Source: Bacterioplanes sp965233665 (GTDB lineage: Bacteria; Pseudomonadota; Gammaproteobacteria; Pseudomonadales; Oceanobacteraceae). From it: 64,000 nt of DNA. The notes beneath the pieces were generated by a model. It worked only from the letters and a program-made list of their open reading frames with translations, made no database searches and was not told the DNA's origin. Positions 42,745 to 51,730 of the stretch are shown here, one piece after another. Every line of letters begins with the position of its first letter. Position 1 is the stretch's first letter. A program made the translations under genes and the position numbers. The stretch covers positions 1-64,000 of the forward strand of contig CBDDTG010000015.1 of the NCBI GenBank assembly GCA_965233665.1, read 5' to 3'.

Positions 42745-44855
42745 TTAATCTGTTTATCGCTCCTACCAGCCTAGAGACCGGCCTTACGACCATTAGCCTT
42801 GGACTGATCCGGGCGCTCGACGCCCAGGGTTTGAAAGTCGGTTTTGTGAAGCCCATCGCGCCCAATTATGGCGACAGCGAACGCTCTACGCATTTGGTGC
42901 GCGCCGTTTTAGCACTCACCACGCCCGACCCGATGCACCTCGGCGGGGTTCAACAGCGTGTCAGCCAAGGCAAGCTCGACCACGTACTAGAAGACGTGGT
43001 CGAGCTGCACGCCGCAGTGGCGCAAGAATGCGACGTTGTGTTGATTGAGGGCCTGGTGCCGGATCGCAGCGAGCCTTACACCGCCAAACTGAATGCTGAA
43101 ATGGCCAAAGCCCTGAATGCCGATGTGCTGCTGGTGGCCGATGGCCAGGCACGTACCGCAGAGCGCATTCAGGCAGATCTGCGCCTGCAAACGGGTTTAT
43201 TTGGCAGTCAGCGCCTTAACCTGATGGGCTGTTTGATTAATAAAGTCGGCGGCCCCGCCAGCGAAACTGGACTACCGACCGACGAAATCGCCAGCGAGCG
43301 CTACATCATTGATCAATGTACCGAGCAGCAAGCCTGGGACATCAAGCTCGATAACTGTCCGGTACTGGGGGTCATCCCCTGGCAGGCCGAGCTGATCAGC
43401 CCGCGCACATTGGACGTCGCCCGCGCACTTAACGCTGACATTCTCCACACTGGCGAGTTAGCGCGTCGGCGTGTGTTACGCATTGCCCTGTGCGCACGCA
43501 CACTGGGCAACATGCTCGATACACTGCGCCCTGGCAGTTTGGTGGTAACGCCCGGCGACCGTGATGACATCATCCTGGCGGCAGCCATGGCCGCCAACAA
43601 TGGCACTCCTCTGGCAGGCTTGCTGCTGACCGGAGGTTTTACCCCGTCTCCAAGCCTGATTCACTTGTGCCGCAGTGCTCTGGAAACCGGAGTACCCGTG
43701 CTGCAAACCCGCCGTGATACGTTTGCCACTGCACGGGTGCTGGCTAACATGAAAACCCACGTGCCGATTGACGATGTCGATCGTGTGCACGACATCATGT
43801 CGACGGTGGCCGAGCACCTCGATGCTGAAACACTGAAGCAGCGGCTTGGGGCGCCGCATTCAACGCGCCTTTCTCCTGCCGCCTTCCGCCACCAGATCGT
43901 CTCTCGAGCCCGATCCGCCACCAAGCGCATAGTGTTGCCAGAAGGCGATGAGCCACGCACGATTCAAGCCGCCGCCGCGTGCCAACAGCGTGGCATTGCC
44001 GATTGTGTGCTGCTTGGTAATCCAGCACGCATTCGCCAGGTCGCCGAAGCGCAAGAAATCACCCTACCAGACAGTCTGCAAATCATCGACCCAGAGCACA
44101 CCCGCGAGCGCTACGTCGCGGCCATGATGGAACGGCGTAAACACAAACAGCTGACCGAAGACATGGCGCTGTCTCATCTGGAAGACAATGTGGTACTCGG
44201 CACCATGATGCTGGCCGAAGACGACGTCGACGGCCTGGTCAGTGGCGCCGTGCACACCACAGCGAACACTATTCGACCCGCCTTGCAGCTGATCAAAACA
44301 GCCCCGGATGCGCGTTTGGTATCGTCAGTATTCTTTATGGGTCTGCCGGATCAAGTGCTGGTGTACGGCGACTGCGCCGTCAACCCTGACCCAAACAGTG
44401 AAGAGCTGGCCGATATCGCCATTCAAAGTGCAGAGTCAGCGATGGCCATGGGCATTGCCCCGCGCATTGCCATGATCAGTTACAGCACCGGTGCTTCAGG
44501 CGCAGGCTCAGACGTTGAAAAAGTGCGCGCCGCCACCGACATTGTGCGTCAACGGCGCCCTGACTTAATTGTCGACGGACCGCTGCAATACGACGCCGCC
44601 ACCACCGCCAGTGTGGCAAAAAGCAAGGCGCCAGACAGCGCTGTAGCCGGCCAAGCCACTGTGTTAGTCTTCCCCGACCTCAACACTGGCAATACTACTT
44701 ACAAAGCCGTTCAGCGCAGCGCCAATGTCATCAGCATTGGTCCCATGTTGCAGGGCTTGGCGAAACCGGTGAACGATTTGTCACGTGGTGCGCTGGTGGA
44801 GGACATTATTTACACCATCGCTCTCACCGCGATACAGGCCCAACAACACAAATAA
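42741..44855 (+). CDS. pta: Phosphate acetyltransferase, long form
   Basis: A 704-residue enzyme converting acetyl-CoA plus phosphate to acetyl phosphate plus CoA. It is the long proteobacterial form: an N-terminal P-loop-like regulatory domain (INLFIAPTSLETGLTTISLGL), a DRTGG domain in the middle (about 215-330), and the C-terminal catalytic PTA domain from about 385 (VLPEGDEPRTIQAAAACQQRGIADCVLLGNP; GASGAGSDVEKVRAATDI; VLVFPDLNTGN). The length is close to E. coli Pta (714). I chose the ATG at 42741 over the in-frame GTG 9 bases earlier because it gives the usual ATGA coupling with ackA. Confidence 0.95.
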   Translation: MINLFIAPTSLETGLTTISLGLIRALDAQGLKVGFVKPIAPNYGDSERSTHLVRAVLALTTPDPMHLGGVQQRVSQGKLDHVLEDVVELHAAVAQECDVVLIEGLVPDRSEPYTAKLNAEMAKALNADVLLVADGQARTAERIQADLRLQTGLFGSQRLNLMGCLINKVGGPASETGLPTDEIASERYIIDQCTEQQAWDIKLDNCPVLGVIPWQAELISPRTLDVARALNADILHTGELARRRVLRIALCARTLGNMLDTLRPGSLVVTPGDRDDIILAAAMAANNGTPLAGLLLTGGFTPSPSLIHLCRSALETGVPVLQTRRDTFATARVLANMKTHVPIDDVDRVHDIMSTVAEHLDAETLKQRLGAPHSTRLSPAAFRHQIVSRARSATKRIVLPEGDEPRTIQAAAACQQRGIADCVLLGNPARIRQVAEAQEITLPDSLQIIDPEHTRERYVAAMMERRKHKQLTEDMALSHLEDNVVLGTMMLAEDDVDGLVSGAVHTTANTIRPALQLIKTAPDARLVSSVFFMGLPDQVLVYGDCAVNPDPNSEELADIAIQSAESAMAMGIAPRIAMISYSTGASGAGSDVEKVRAATDIVRQRRPDLIVDGPLQYDAATTASVAKSKAPDSAVAGQATVLVFPDLNTGNTTYKAVQRSANVISIGPMLQGLAKPVNDLSRGALVEDIIYTIALTAIQAQQHK

Positions 44856-44869
44856 GGAAAGGTCTCGTC

Positions 44870-45754
44870 ATGGCATTGCTCACCGGTGTCCTCGCCAGTT
44901 TACTGCTGGTGCTGAACACGTTGTTCTGGTGTGTGTTTTTGTTCTCACTAACACTGCTTAAACTGCTGCTGCCTGTGGCCGCTTGGCGCCAGCGTCTCAA
45001 CCCTGCGCTGGTATGGGTGGCGCGTGCTTGGATTTATGGCAATTCCGCTTGGATGCACCTGACTCAATGCATGGAGTGGGATGTGCAGCTGCCCGCGAGT
45101 CTCGACCGCGATGGCTGGTATTTTGTCATTTGCAATCATCAGTCCTGGGTCGATATTCTGGTGCTGCAGCACACCCTAAATGGGCGAGTACCGTTTTTAA
45201 AATTTTTCCTCAAGCAAGAGCTGATTAAAGTACCCGTTATGGGGGCTGCTTGGTGGGCGTTGGACTTTCCGTTTATGAAGCGCTATAGCAAAGCCTACCT
45301 AGAAAAACACCCAGAAAAACGTGGCCAAGACATCGAAACCACCCGCCAAGCGTGTGAAAAGTTTCGCCATATGCCCACCAGCGTGATGAACTTTTTAGAA
45401 GGCACACGCCTGTCGCCGGCCAAATATGAGCGTCAGCAACCGCCCTATCGCCATTTGCTGAAGCCCAAAGCTGGCGGCATGGCCTTTGCCATAAATGCCA
45501 TGGGCTCGCAGTTTCGCTCCATCGTTGATGTCACCATTTATTACCCCCAAGGCGCACCGACGTTCTGGGAGTTTTTACAAGGCAAGATGTCGCGCTGTGT
45601 TGTACAGGTGGAAGAAAAGCCTATCCCGGAGGCCTTGCGCCAAGGCGACTACGAAGGCGATGACGCCTATCGCCAGCAGTTTCAGCAATGGGTGCAGCAG
45701 CTGTGGCAGGATAAAGATCAGCAAATGGCAGAGCTAATCGCGCAGCACACTTGA
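44870..45754 (+). CDS. PlsC-family acyltransferase (YihG-like)
   Basis: A 294-residue membrane-bound 1-acylglycerol-3-phosphate acyltransferase-type enzyme. The N-terminal helix is at about 5-35. The catalytic NHQSWVD (H-x4-D) is at about 88-94, FLKQELIKVPVMGAAWWALDFPFMKR carries block II, and FLEGTRLSPAKY (about 176) is the substrate-phosphate motif. YihG of E. coli has this architecture. It could act in phospholipid acylation or supply an OlsA-type second step for ornithine lipid, which is speculative. It lies 14 bases after pta. Its 3' end overlaps the convergent diguanylate cyclase by 37 bases. Confidence 0.87.
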   Translation: MALLTGVLASLLLVLNTLFWCVFLFSLTLLKLLLPVAAWRQRLNPALVWVARAWIYGNSAWMHLTQCMEWDVQLPASLDRDGWYFVICNHQSWVDILVLQHTLNGRVPFLKFFLKQELIKVPVMGAAWWALDFPFMKRYSKAYLEKHPEKRGQDIETTRQACEKFRHMPTSVMNFLEGTRLSPAKYERQQPPYRHLLKPKAGGMAFAINAMGSQFRSIVDVTIYYPQGAPTFWEFLQGKMSRCVVQVEEKPIPEALRQGDYEGDDAYRQQFQQWVQQLWQDKDQQMAELIAQHT

Positions 45755-46980
45755 TTACGGCCCTGGTGTTTGGCTCGATACAGTGCCTCATCAGCCTGCT
45801 GCAATAGCGGCGCACTGTCGTCCGCTGCGGGAATCAGGCTGGCGACACCGGCGCTGATGCTAAGCCGGCCGGTCGCGGCTTGCGGATGAGCAATCGCCAG
45901 CGCCAACACCGCCAAGCGCACCTGCTCAGCCACTTGCTTGGCGCCGGCCGTATCTGTGTCGGTTAACAGCAAAATAAACTCCTCGCCGCCGTAGCGAGCG
46001 CAAACATCACCGCTGCGCCGACACACCTCTGCTAACTGCGCGGCCACCTGCTGTAAGGCACGGTCACCCGCTGGGTGGCCAAAGCCATCGTTAAAGGCTT
46101 TAAAGTCATCCACGTCTAACATCACCACGGCCAACGGCTGTTGATGGCGCCGGCATTGCTGCCACTGTGATTGCAGCTGCTGCTCAAAGTGGCGGCGATT
46201 GGCAATGCCCGTCAGGCCATCCGTGATCGACAGCCATTGGAGCTGCTGCACAAGCTGCTGCTGACGCTGCGACTCTGAGATTAACAACCGATGCTGCAGA
46301 AACTCATGCCGCGCCACGGCTTCCATGTTCAGCGCCAAATACGCCCCTAAGACAATCAGCAGCATCCAAAACAGCACAAAATATGGCTGTAACGTCAACA
46401 AGGCGGCCTCAACGGCATCGCTGCTGGCATACGACCATTGCCAGCATGCCAGCAAATAGCCAAGCAACACCGTGACAGAGCTGGCCATAAACGCGCGCAC
46501 ACTGTTGCGCAGCAGCACCATGGCAAACACCTGCACAGGAATAAGTCCGACGTGATAGGCCAGCCTCACCGAACCCTCTAACTGGGTTATGAACAATACC
46601 AAGGACAAACCAATCAAGGTCATGCCCATGGCGGTCAGTGGCAATAAGCGCGGCACGTCGGCATGGCGGCGCAAATGCATCACCAACAGCAGCAAAGCCA
46701 GTCCCAGTAGGAGCCGAGTAGTGACCAGACAGCCACTGATATCACCGCCAAATGCCAAGTCAGCCCAAGCAAAGGACATGTACAACACCAGCCCCACCAA
46801 AATCATGGCGAAGTCGAGCTGCAAAAAGCGCCGGTCACGATGCTTGAGGTAGTCGGCCTCCAGCGATGTCGGGAAAGGTAAAAAATGCCGCTGACGCTGT
46901 CTGAGCTGCTGCAGTTGGTTGATCTGCTGTTCGACTGACCTTAAGGTATCTTGGCCTGGGTCGGGCACGGCTTGTGACAA
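45718..46980 (-). CDS. Membrane diguanylate cyclase (GGDEF)
   Basis: A 420-residue protein. After a coiled N terminus, six hydrophobic segments (about 55-225) form a membrane sensor of unknown ligand. A coiled coil follows, then a GGDEF domain at about 255-415. The active-site motif is GGEEF at 331-335, and an RxxD inhibitory site (RSGD) lies five residues before it. Both an active cyclase and product feedback are therefore expected. It makes c-di-GMP from two GTP. It overlaps the acyltransferase gene tail to tail by 37 bases. Confidence 0.92.
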   Translation of the reverse strand: MSQAVPDPGQDTLRSVEQQINQLQQLRQRQRHFLPFPTSLEADYLKHRDRRFLQLDFAMILVGLVLYMSFAWADLAFGGDISGCLVTTRLLLGLALLLLVMHLRRHADVPRLLPLTAMGMTLIGLSLVLFITQLEGSVRLAYHVGLIPVQVFAMVLLRNSVRAFMASSVTVLLGYLLACWQWSYASSDAVEAALLTLQPYFVLFWMLLIVLGAYLALNMEAVARHEFLQHRLLISESQRQQQLVQQLQWLSITDGLTGIANRRHFEQQLQSQWQQCRRHQQPLAVVMLDVDDFKAFNDGFGHPAGDRALQQVAAQLAEVCRRSGDVCARYGGEEFILLLTDTDTAGAKQVAEQVRLAVLALAIAHPQAATGRLSISAGVASLIPAADDSAPLLQQADEALYRAKHQGRNQVCCAISSAIC

Positions 46981-47078
46981 GAGCTGCTCCTGTATTGGCA
47001 GACGACCATAACGCCTGACTTAGGCTCTGGCTTTATTATTATCAGTTGTTCATTGAATAGATTATCACCGAGGACTTC

Positions 47079-48029
47079 ATGAAGGTATACGACGACATCA
47101 GTCAGTCGATCGGTAACACTCCACTGGTGCGCATTCGTCACCTGACCGATCACCCACACCTCTATGCCAAGCTGGAAAACCGCAACCCGGCGCACTCAGT
47201 CAAGTGCCGCATCGGTGCCAATATGATTTGGCAGGCAGAGCAAGACGGTGTGCTTAAGCCTGGCATGGAGATCATCGAGCCAACCAGTGGCAACACCGGC
47301 ATTGCTCTGGCCTTTGTGGGCGCCGCACGCGGCTACAAAGTAACGCTGACCATGCCAGAGACCATGAGCCTGGAGCGTCGCAAAGTGATGAAAGCGCTGG
47401 GGGCAAACCTGGTGCTGACCGAAGGCCCGAAAGGCATGAAAGGCGCAGTAGAAAAAGCCGAGCAACTGGTTGCAGAAGCGCCTGAACAGCGCATTATGTT
47501 GCAGCAATTTAGCAACCCAGCTAACCCAGCCATTCATGAGAAAACCACGGGGCCAGAGATCTGGCAGGATACCGAGGGCAAGATCGACATCTTTGTGGCC
47601 GGCGTCGGCACTGGCGGGACCATAAGTGGCGTTTCACGCTATTTGAAGCAGCACAAAGCGATCACCTCGGTGGCCGTAGAGCCAGCAGATTCGGCCATCA
47701 TCGCGCAGCGCCTGCGCGGCGAGGACATTACCCCAGCGCCGCATAAAATTCAGGGCATTGGTGCCAACTTCATCCCTGACAACCTCGATCTGGACATCAT
47801 CGACCGGGTAGAAAACGTCAGCAACGAAGACGCCATGGACATGGCGCACCAGCTGATGGCCAAAGAAGGCATTCTTGCCGGCATTTCTTGCGGTGCAGCA
47901 CTGCATGGCGCCCTGCGTGTGGCGGCCGAGCCAGAGAACCGCGACAAAGTCATCGTTGTGGTGCTGCCTGATTCCGGAGAGCGCTACCTTAGCTCGCCGC
48001 TGTTTGCTGGCATGTTTGATAACGACTGA
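47079..48029 (+). CDS. cysK: Cysteine synthase A (O-acetylserine sulfhydrylase)
   Basis: A 316-residue PLP enzyme making cysteine from O-acetylserine and sulfide. The PLP lysine is K42 in SVKCRIGANMIW, the substrate loop is EPTSGNTGIALA (about 66-77), and the phosphate-binding loop is GVGTGGTISGV (about 175-185). Sequence motifs agree closely with E. coli CysK rather than CysM. The stop is directly followed by the GTG start of alkB, so they are likely cotranscribed. Confidence 0.94.
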   Translation: MKVYDDISQSIGNTPLVRIRHLTDHPHLYAKLENRNPAHSVKCRIGANMIWQAEQDGVLKPGMEIIEPTSGNTGIALAFVGAARGYKVTLTMPETMSLERRKVMKALGANLVLTEGPKGMKGAVEKAEQLVAEAPEQRIMLQQFSNPANPAIHEKTTGPEIWQDTEGKIDIFVAGVGTGGTISGVSRYLKQHKAITSVAVEPADSAIIAQRLRGEDITPAPHKIQGIGANFIPDNLDLDIIDRVENVSNEDAMDMAHQLMAKEGILAGISCGAALHGALRVAAEPENRDKVIVVVLPDSGERYLSSPLFAGMFDND

Positions 48030-48623
48030 GTGCTAAACGAGCCGGTTACCTTGCTCGACGGCCTGCTGGAATACCATCCACAGGCCATTGGTGCGGCAGA
48101 TGCTCTGTTCGAGCAGCTGCTGCACCAGCTGCCCTGGCAACAGGACGACATTCTGATTTACGGCCGCTGGCACCCCATTCCTCGTCTACAAAGCTGGCAT
48201 GGCGATCGCGACGCCCACTATCGCTACTCCGGCCAAACCATGCTGCCTAAACCTTGGACACCGGCACTGCAAGCCTTGCGCACACAGCTACCGCAGTTCG
48301 GCTTACTGGGCTGCAACAGCGTTCTGTGTAATCTCTATCGCAACGGCCAAGACAGCATGGGCTGGCACAGCGACGACGAACCCGAACTCGACCCGGAACA
48401 ACCGATTGTCTCCGTCAGCCTTGGCGCCACCCGCGACTTTTGTCTGCGCCCTTGCGGCAGCCGTCGCCAACACAGCAAAATCGCCTTAGATCACGGCAGC
48501 GTATTGGTCATGCACCCAGGCATGCAGCAGCAGTGGCAACATGCTTTGCCCAAGCGAGCCGGCATCTTGGAGGCGCGCGTTAATCTGACGTTTCGCCGTA
48601 TTTTAACGTCCGCCTGTTACTGA
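48030..48623 (+). CDS. AlkB-like 2-oxoglutarate/Fe(II)-dependent dioxygenase
   Basis: A 197-residue oxidative demethylase that repairs alkylated bases in single-stranded DNA or RNA. Iron ligands H113 and D115 (GWHSDDE) are visible, followed by a downstream His in QHALPKR and the 2-oxoglutarate-binding arginines in RVNLTFRRI. NLYRNGQDSMGWH is the family core. The closest type by length is the ALKBH2/3-like bacterial group, not E. coli AlkB. The GTG start at 48030 abuts the cysK stop. The 3' end overlaps the convergent gene by 7 bases. Confidence 0.9.
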   Translation: MLNEPVTLLDGLLEYHPQAIGAADALFEQLLHQLPWQQDDILIYGRWHPIPRLQSWHGDRDAHYRYSGQTMLPKPWTPALQALRTQLPQFGLLGCNSVLCNLYRNGQDSMGWHSDDEPELDPEQPIVSVSLGATRDFCLRPCGSRRQHSKIALDHGSVLVMHPGMQQQWQHALPKRAGILEARVNLTFRRILTSACY

Positions 48624-49603
48624 CCGATCAGCGCTTCGACGCGAAACATGATCACCGGCGTGGTTTCATAATCCTTATCACGCTCCCACACCAGTTGTTG
48701 CGCGATTTCGCCATACACCCAGTCTTGATAGAGATTGCGGCGATAGCGCACCCGAGCACTGTAGTTATAAAACGTCGCCTGCTCACGATTATCGCCACCG
48801 GCAGATAAGGTATACGCCAGCGCCGAGCGCCGACTGAGCTGATGGTACAACCCCAAGCCATAGCCCAAATCAATGTAATCGTTGTTGAGCCAGTATTCTG
48901 CTTGCGCCTCTACCCGAAATAGCTTCTCTACGTTAAGCGGATGATCGAAGCGGACGTCGGTCTTTTCTCCCCAGCCATCAAGGGTTCGATAATAGAACTG
49001 CTGGGTTAACCGCATCTCCCACTCAGAAAAGTAGGCATAGCGCCTGGCTCTAAGGCGCACAAATGGATCCGGAGGAATGCCCCAGCGAATACCCGTGTCG
49101 ATGTTGGTTTTCCAGGCGTCAGTTTCATTCAAGATAAAGCGCAGCGCCGCCGTGTATTCGGCGTTTTCGACCGACTCCAGCGGGTCAGATTCGCGACTGT
49201 CGTCGTCATCATCGGAATCCAAAAGTAAGTTGAGGCGCTCGTTGGTATTCGGAAAGACCAGCTTCACACTGATGCCAAAGCGGTAATCAACCGGGTCACC
49301 CAACTCCCGGCGGGTATACCAAGATAAGCGTGCACGGCTGCCATCAATATCGTCTTCCGTCACGGTATCGCTAAAGAAGGTATCGACAAAAAAACCATCG
49401 ATATTGCCGGATAACGAATCCAGATAATCGGCCAACCAATCGCGTGAGCGATTCACCATATCGGCTGTCACTGTGGTTTGTAGCGGACGTTCGGGCTCAG
49501 GCTCAACTGGCACGACAGGGTCTGGAGGGTTGTAAAAATACGCCTTTGGCGGCAAGCCCCAGGCCATCAATGGAAGACATCCTAACAACAATAACCAACG
49601 CAT
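48617..49603 (-). CDS. Hypothetical outer-membrane beta-barrel protein
   Basis: A 328-residue protein of unknown family. The signal peptide ends near MAWG (about residue 16) and is followed by a Pro-rich segment (PPDPVVPVEPEPERP). The remainder alternates polar and aromatic residues as in transmembrane strands (RLTQQFYYRTLDGWGEKTDVRFD; LGYGLGLYHQLSRRSALAYTLSAGG). An acidic patch, DSDDDDDSRESD, at about 130-141 would lie in one loop. It starts 2 bases from the end of the FieF-type gene on the same strand, so the pair probably forms an operon. Confidence 0.75.
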   Translation of the reverse strand: MRWLLLLGCLPLMAWGLPPKAYFYNPPDPVVPVEPEPERPLQTTVTADMVNRSRDWLADYLDSLSGNIDGFFVDTFFSDTVTEDDIDGSRARLSWYTRRELGDPVDYRFGISVKLVFPNTNERLNLLLDSDDDDDSRESDPLESVENAEYTAALRFILNETDAWKTNIDTGIRWGIPPDPFVRLRARRYAYFSEWEMRLTQQFYYRTLDGWGEKTDVRFDHPLNVEKLFRVEAQAEYWLNNDYIDLGYGLGLYHQLSRRSALAYTLSAGGDNREQATFYNYSARVRYRRNLYQDWVYGEIAQQLVWERDKDYETTPVIMFRVEALIGQ

Positions 49604-49605
49604 GT

Positions 49606-50466
49606 TTATACCGGGTCGTGGTGAATCAGCACTTCTGCGCGCGGGAAGTGGGCAACAATGCGGCGCTCTACCTCATCACCAATCGCGTGGGCACTGCTGA
49701 GCGATTGGCCGCCGTCTAGGTCCAGGTGCAGCTGAATAAACTGCACGGCGCCAGCCTGGCGAGTACGTAGCTTGTGGTAGCCCTGAACCCCTTCCACCGA
49801 TTGAATGATGCGATCCAACTCAACCGCATCCTGCTCAGGCAGCGCCTGGTCCATCAGCACTTGCAGCGCCGAGCGCACAATGCCGAACACACTGTGCAGC
49901 AGCAATGCCACAATGGCCAGCGCCACCACAGGATCGAGCCAATGCACACCGGCTGCCGTCGCCACCAAAGCCACCACCACGGCGAGGTTGGCAAGAATAT
50001 CGCTGACGTAATGAGCAGAATCTGCTTTCACCGCCAACGATTGGGTTTGTCGCACCACCCAACGTTGATATTGCACCAGCGTAACGGTCAACAGCAGCGA
50101 GAATCCCATCACCGCCAAACTCAGTGGAATCGCTTGCAATGGTTGAGGGTTGGCGAGCCGATCCAACACCTGCAGCAGCAGCGCCACCGCTGAGCCGCTA
50201 ATAAAGGCAGACTGCACCAAAGCCGCCAGCCCCTCGGCTTTGCTATGACCGAAAGGGTGGTCTTCATCGGCGGGCATCAATGCATAACGAATGGCAATAA
50301 AGTTCACGCCCGATGCGGCGATGTCCATCAGCGAATCTAACAAGGATGACAACACACTGACCGAATCGCTGTACCACCAAGCCACCAGCTTGCTGATCAG
50401 CAACACCACCGCAACCACCACAGATGCCGTAGCTGCACGCTTGACCAGACGCGCCTGTTGATCCAC
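49606..50466 (-). CDS. Cation diffusion facilitator, FieF-type metal exporter
   Basis: A 286-residue inner-membrane antiporter that exports Fe(II), Zn(II) or similar ions. Six hydrophobic segments are present. Metal-site motifs are SLLDSLMDIAASG in helix 2 and HYVSDILANLA in helix 5, with DHPFGHSKAE in the loop. The C-terminal cytoplasmic domain (about 210-286, FIQLHLDLDGGQSLSSAHAIGDEVE) ends in HHDPV. DxxxD and HxxxD spacings match the FieF (YiiP) subgroup. Confidence 0.92.
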   Translation of the reverse strand: MDQQARLVKRAATASVVVAVVLLISKLVAWWYSDSVSVLSSLLDSLMDIAASGVNFIAIRYALMPADEDHPFGHSKAEGLAALVQSAFISGSAVALLLQVLDRLANPQPLQAIPLSLAVMGFSLLLTVTLVQYQRWVVRQTQSLAVKADSAHYVSDILANLAVVVALVATAAGVHWLDPVVALAIVALLLHSVFGIVRSALQVLMDQALPEQDAVELDRIIQSVEGVQGYHKLRTRQAGAVQFIQLHLDLDGGQSLSSAHAIGDEVERRIVAHFPRAEVLIHHDPV

Positions 50467-50659
50467 TCGTTACTCCTTCAATTGGCTGCCAATGCTGTGA
50501 CTCAGCGCCATTATGCGTAATTACCCCGGTGCTGACTATTGACCTAGCGTCGCCGACTGCCCATATTAGCGGCGTTATTGCTTGCTTGCGGCTCTGTTCA
50601 TCGCCAAGGACGCGTCAGTCGCGCAACAAGCAACCTGTCAGATCATTAAGGAAAGCCCC

Positions 50660-51511
50660 ATGCCGGTAAAAAACGCCCTGGTGGTGGACGACTCCAAGTC
50701 TGCCCGCATCATGTTGCAACGCTTGCTCAGTCGCATGGACGTCCAAGTGGACGCCGTCGACAGCGCCGAAGCAGCACTGAAGTTTCTGGAAAATCAGCAG
50801 CCTGATGTGATTTTTATGGATCATATGATGCCCGGCATGGACGGCTTAGAAGCGACCCAGCTGATTAAAGCCAACCCGGCAACCGCTGCCATTCCGACCA
50901 TCATGTACACCTCGAAAGAAGGTGACGACTACCTACAAGAAGCTCGCTCCCACGGTGCCCATGCCGTGCTGCCTAAGCCGGCCAACCAAGAAGCCGTGAT
51001 GGCGGTGATGGCAACCCTGGATGCACCCGCAGCCAATGATGAAAAGCCAACGCCCGCGGCCCCTGCTCCGATTCCGCTGGCAGAAGTCGACAAGCTCATT
51101 CAGCGCCAACTCAAACGCGCGCTGACCGAAGCCAAAGCAGAAATCGCCGCCGGACTCGACAGCACGACCCAGCAATTGCAGAACACTCAGCAGCACAGCG
51201 CTGAGCAGTTACATCAGCAACTGCAACAACAACTGAGCCAGCAACTGCAAGCAGAGCTGCAGCCTAAAGTTTTGTTCGACAAACTCAAGCCTCTGCAGCA
51301 GCGCTTAGCCGTCAGTGTCGCCAAACAACTGGATGAACGTCAAAGTGAGCGCTTATTGCTGCAACTGCAGCAACAACAAGAGCAGCTCAAACAACTGACC
51401 CAACAGCAGCAGCAGCTCGGCGAGCAAATTAAGCGCAGCATGATCATGGCCGCGGTGGCCGGTGCCGTTATCGGTGCCAGCATTGGCGTCGTCATTAGCC
51501 TGTTTCTTTGA
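50660..51511 (+). CDS. Response-regulator receiver fused to a Gln-rich coiled coil and a C-terminal membrane helix
   Basis: A 283-residue protein. The receiver domain (residues 1-120) has the acidic pair D10-D11, phospho-acceptor D54 (FMDHMMPG), and the conserved Thr (YTSKEG) and Lys (LPKPAN). After a Pro/Ala linker, residues 140-255 form a Gln-rich coiled coil (repeats such as QLHQQLQQQLSQQLQAELQ). A glycine-zipper membrane segment lies at about 262-283 (MIMAAVAGAVIGASIGVVISLF). A cytoplasmic receiver held at the membrane by a tail anchor is unusual; output may be oligomerisation or positioning. No kinase is adjacent. The frame is open 26 codons upstream. AAGGAAAG before 50660 decides the start. 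Confidence 0.85.
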   Translation: MPVKNALVVDDSKSARIMLQRLLSRMDVQVDAVDSAEAALKFLENQQPDVIFMDHMMPGMDGLEATQLIKANPATAAIPTIMYTSKEGDDYLQEARSHGAHAVLPKPANQEAVMAVMATLDAPAANDEKPTPAAPAPIPLAEVDKLIQRQLKRALTEAKAEIAAGLDSTTQQLQNTQQHSAEQLHQQLQQQLSQQLQAELQPKVLFDKLKPLQQRLAVSVAKQLDERQSERLLLQLQQQQEQLKQLTQQQQQLGEQIKRSMIMAAVAGAVIGASIGVVISLFL

Positions 51512-51730
51512 TATCGATCAACCGCGCGCCTGCCAGCAAGCGGTTTAGCGCATGGATGGCCTGTCTGTACCTTTCTTTGCTGTTAGGCCGTGAGTAGACT
51601 GAAGCCCGTTTGAGCGATCGGACGGGTTGCGCCAGGCCCACAGCCAGTTCAATCTCAACACCTATTACAAGAGCCAGTGCTTCTGGCCAACAAAGCTCAC
51701 CACCTTTGAACACCAGATCAGGGATATAAC

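Noticed and set aside
47079..48029. cysM (cysteine synthase B)
   Set aside because: The SVKCRIGANMIW and EPTSGNTGIALA segments agree with CysK.
51512..51730. Small RNA or riboswitch before the TPR-like lipoprotein
   Set aside because: Only a weak CCCGT/ACGGG pairing is present, and there is no recognisable riboswitch core.
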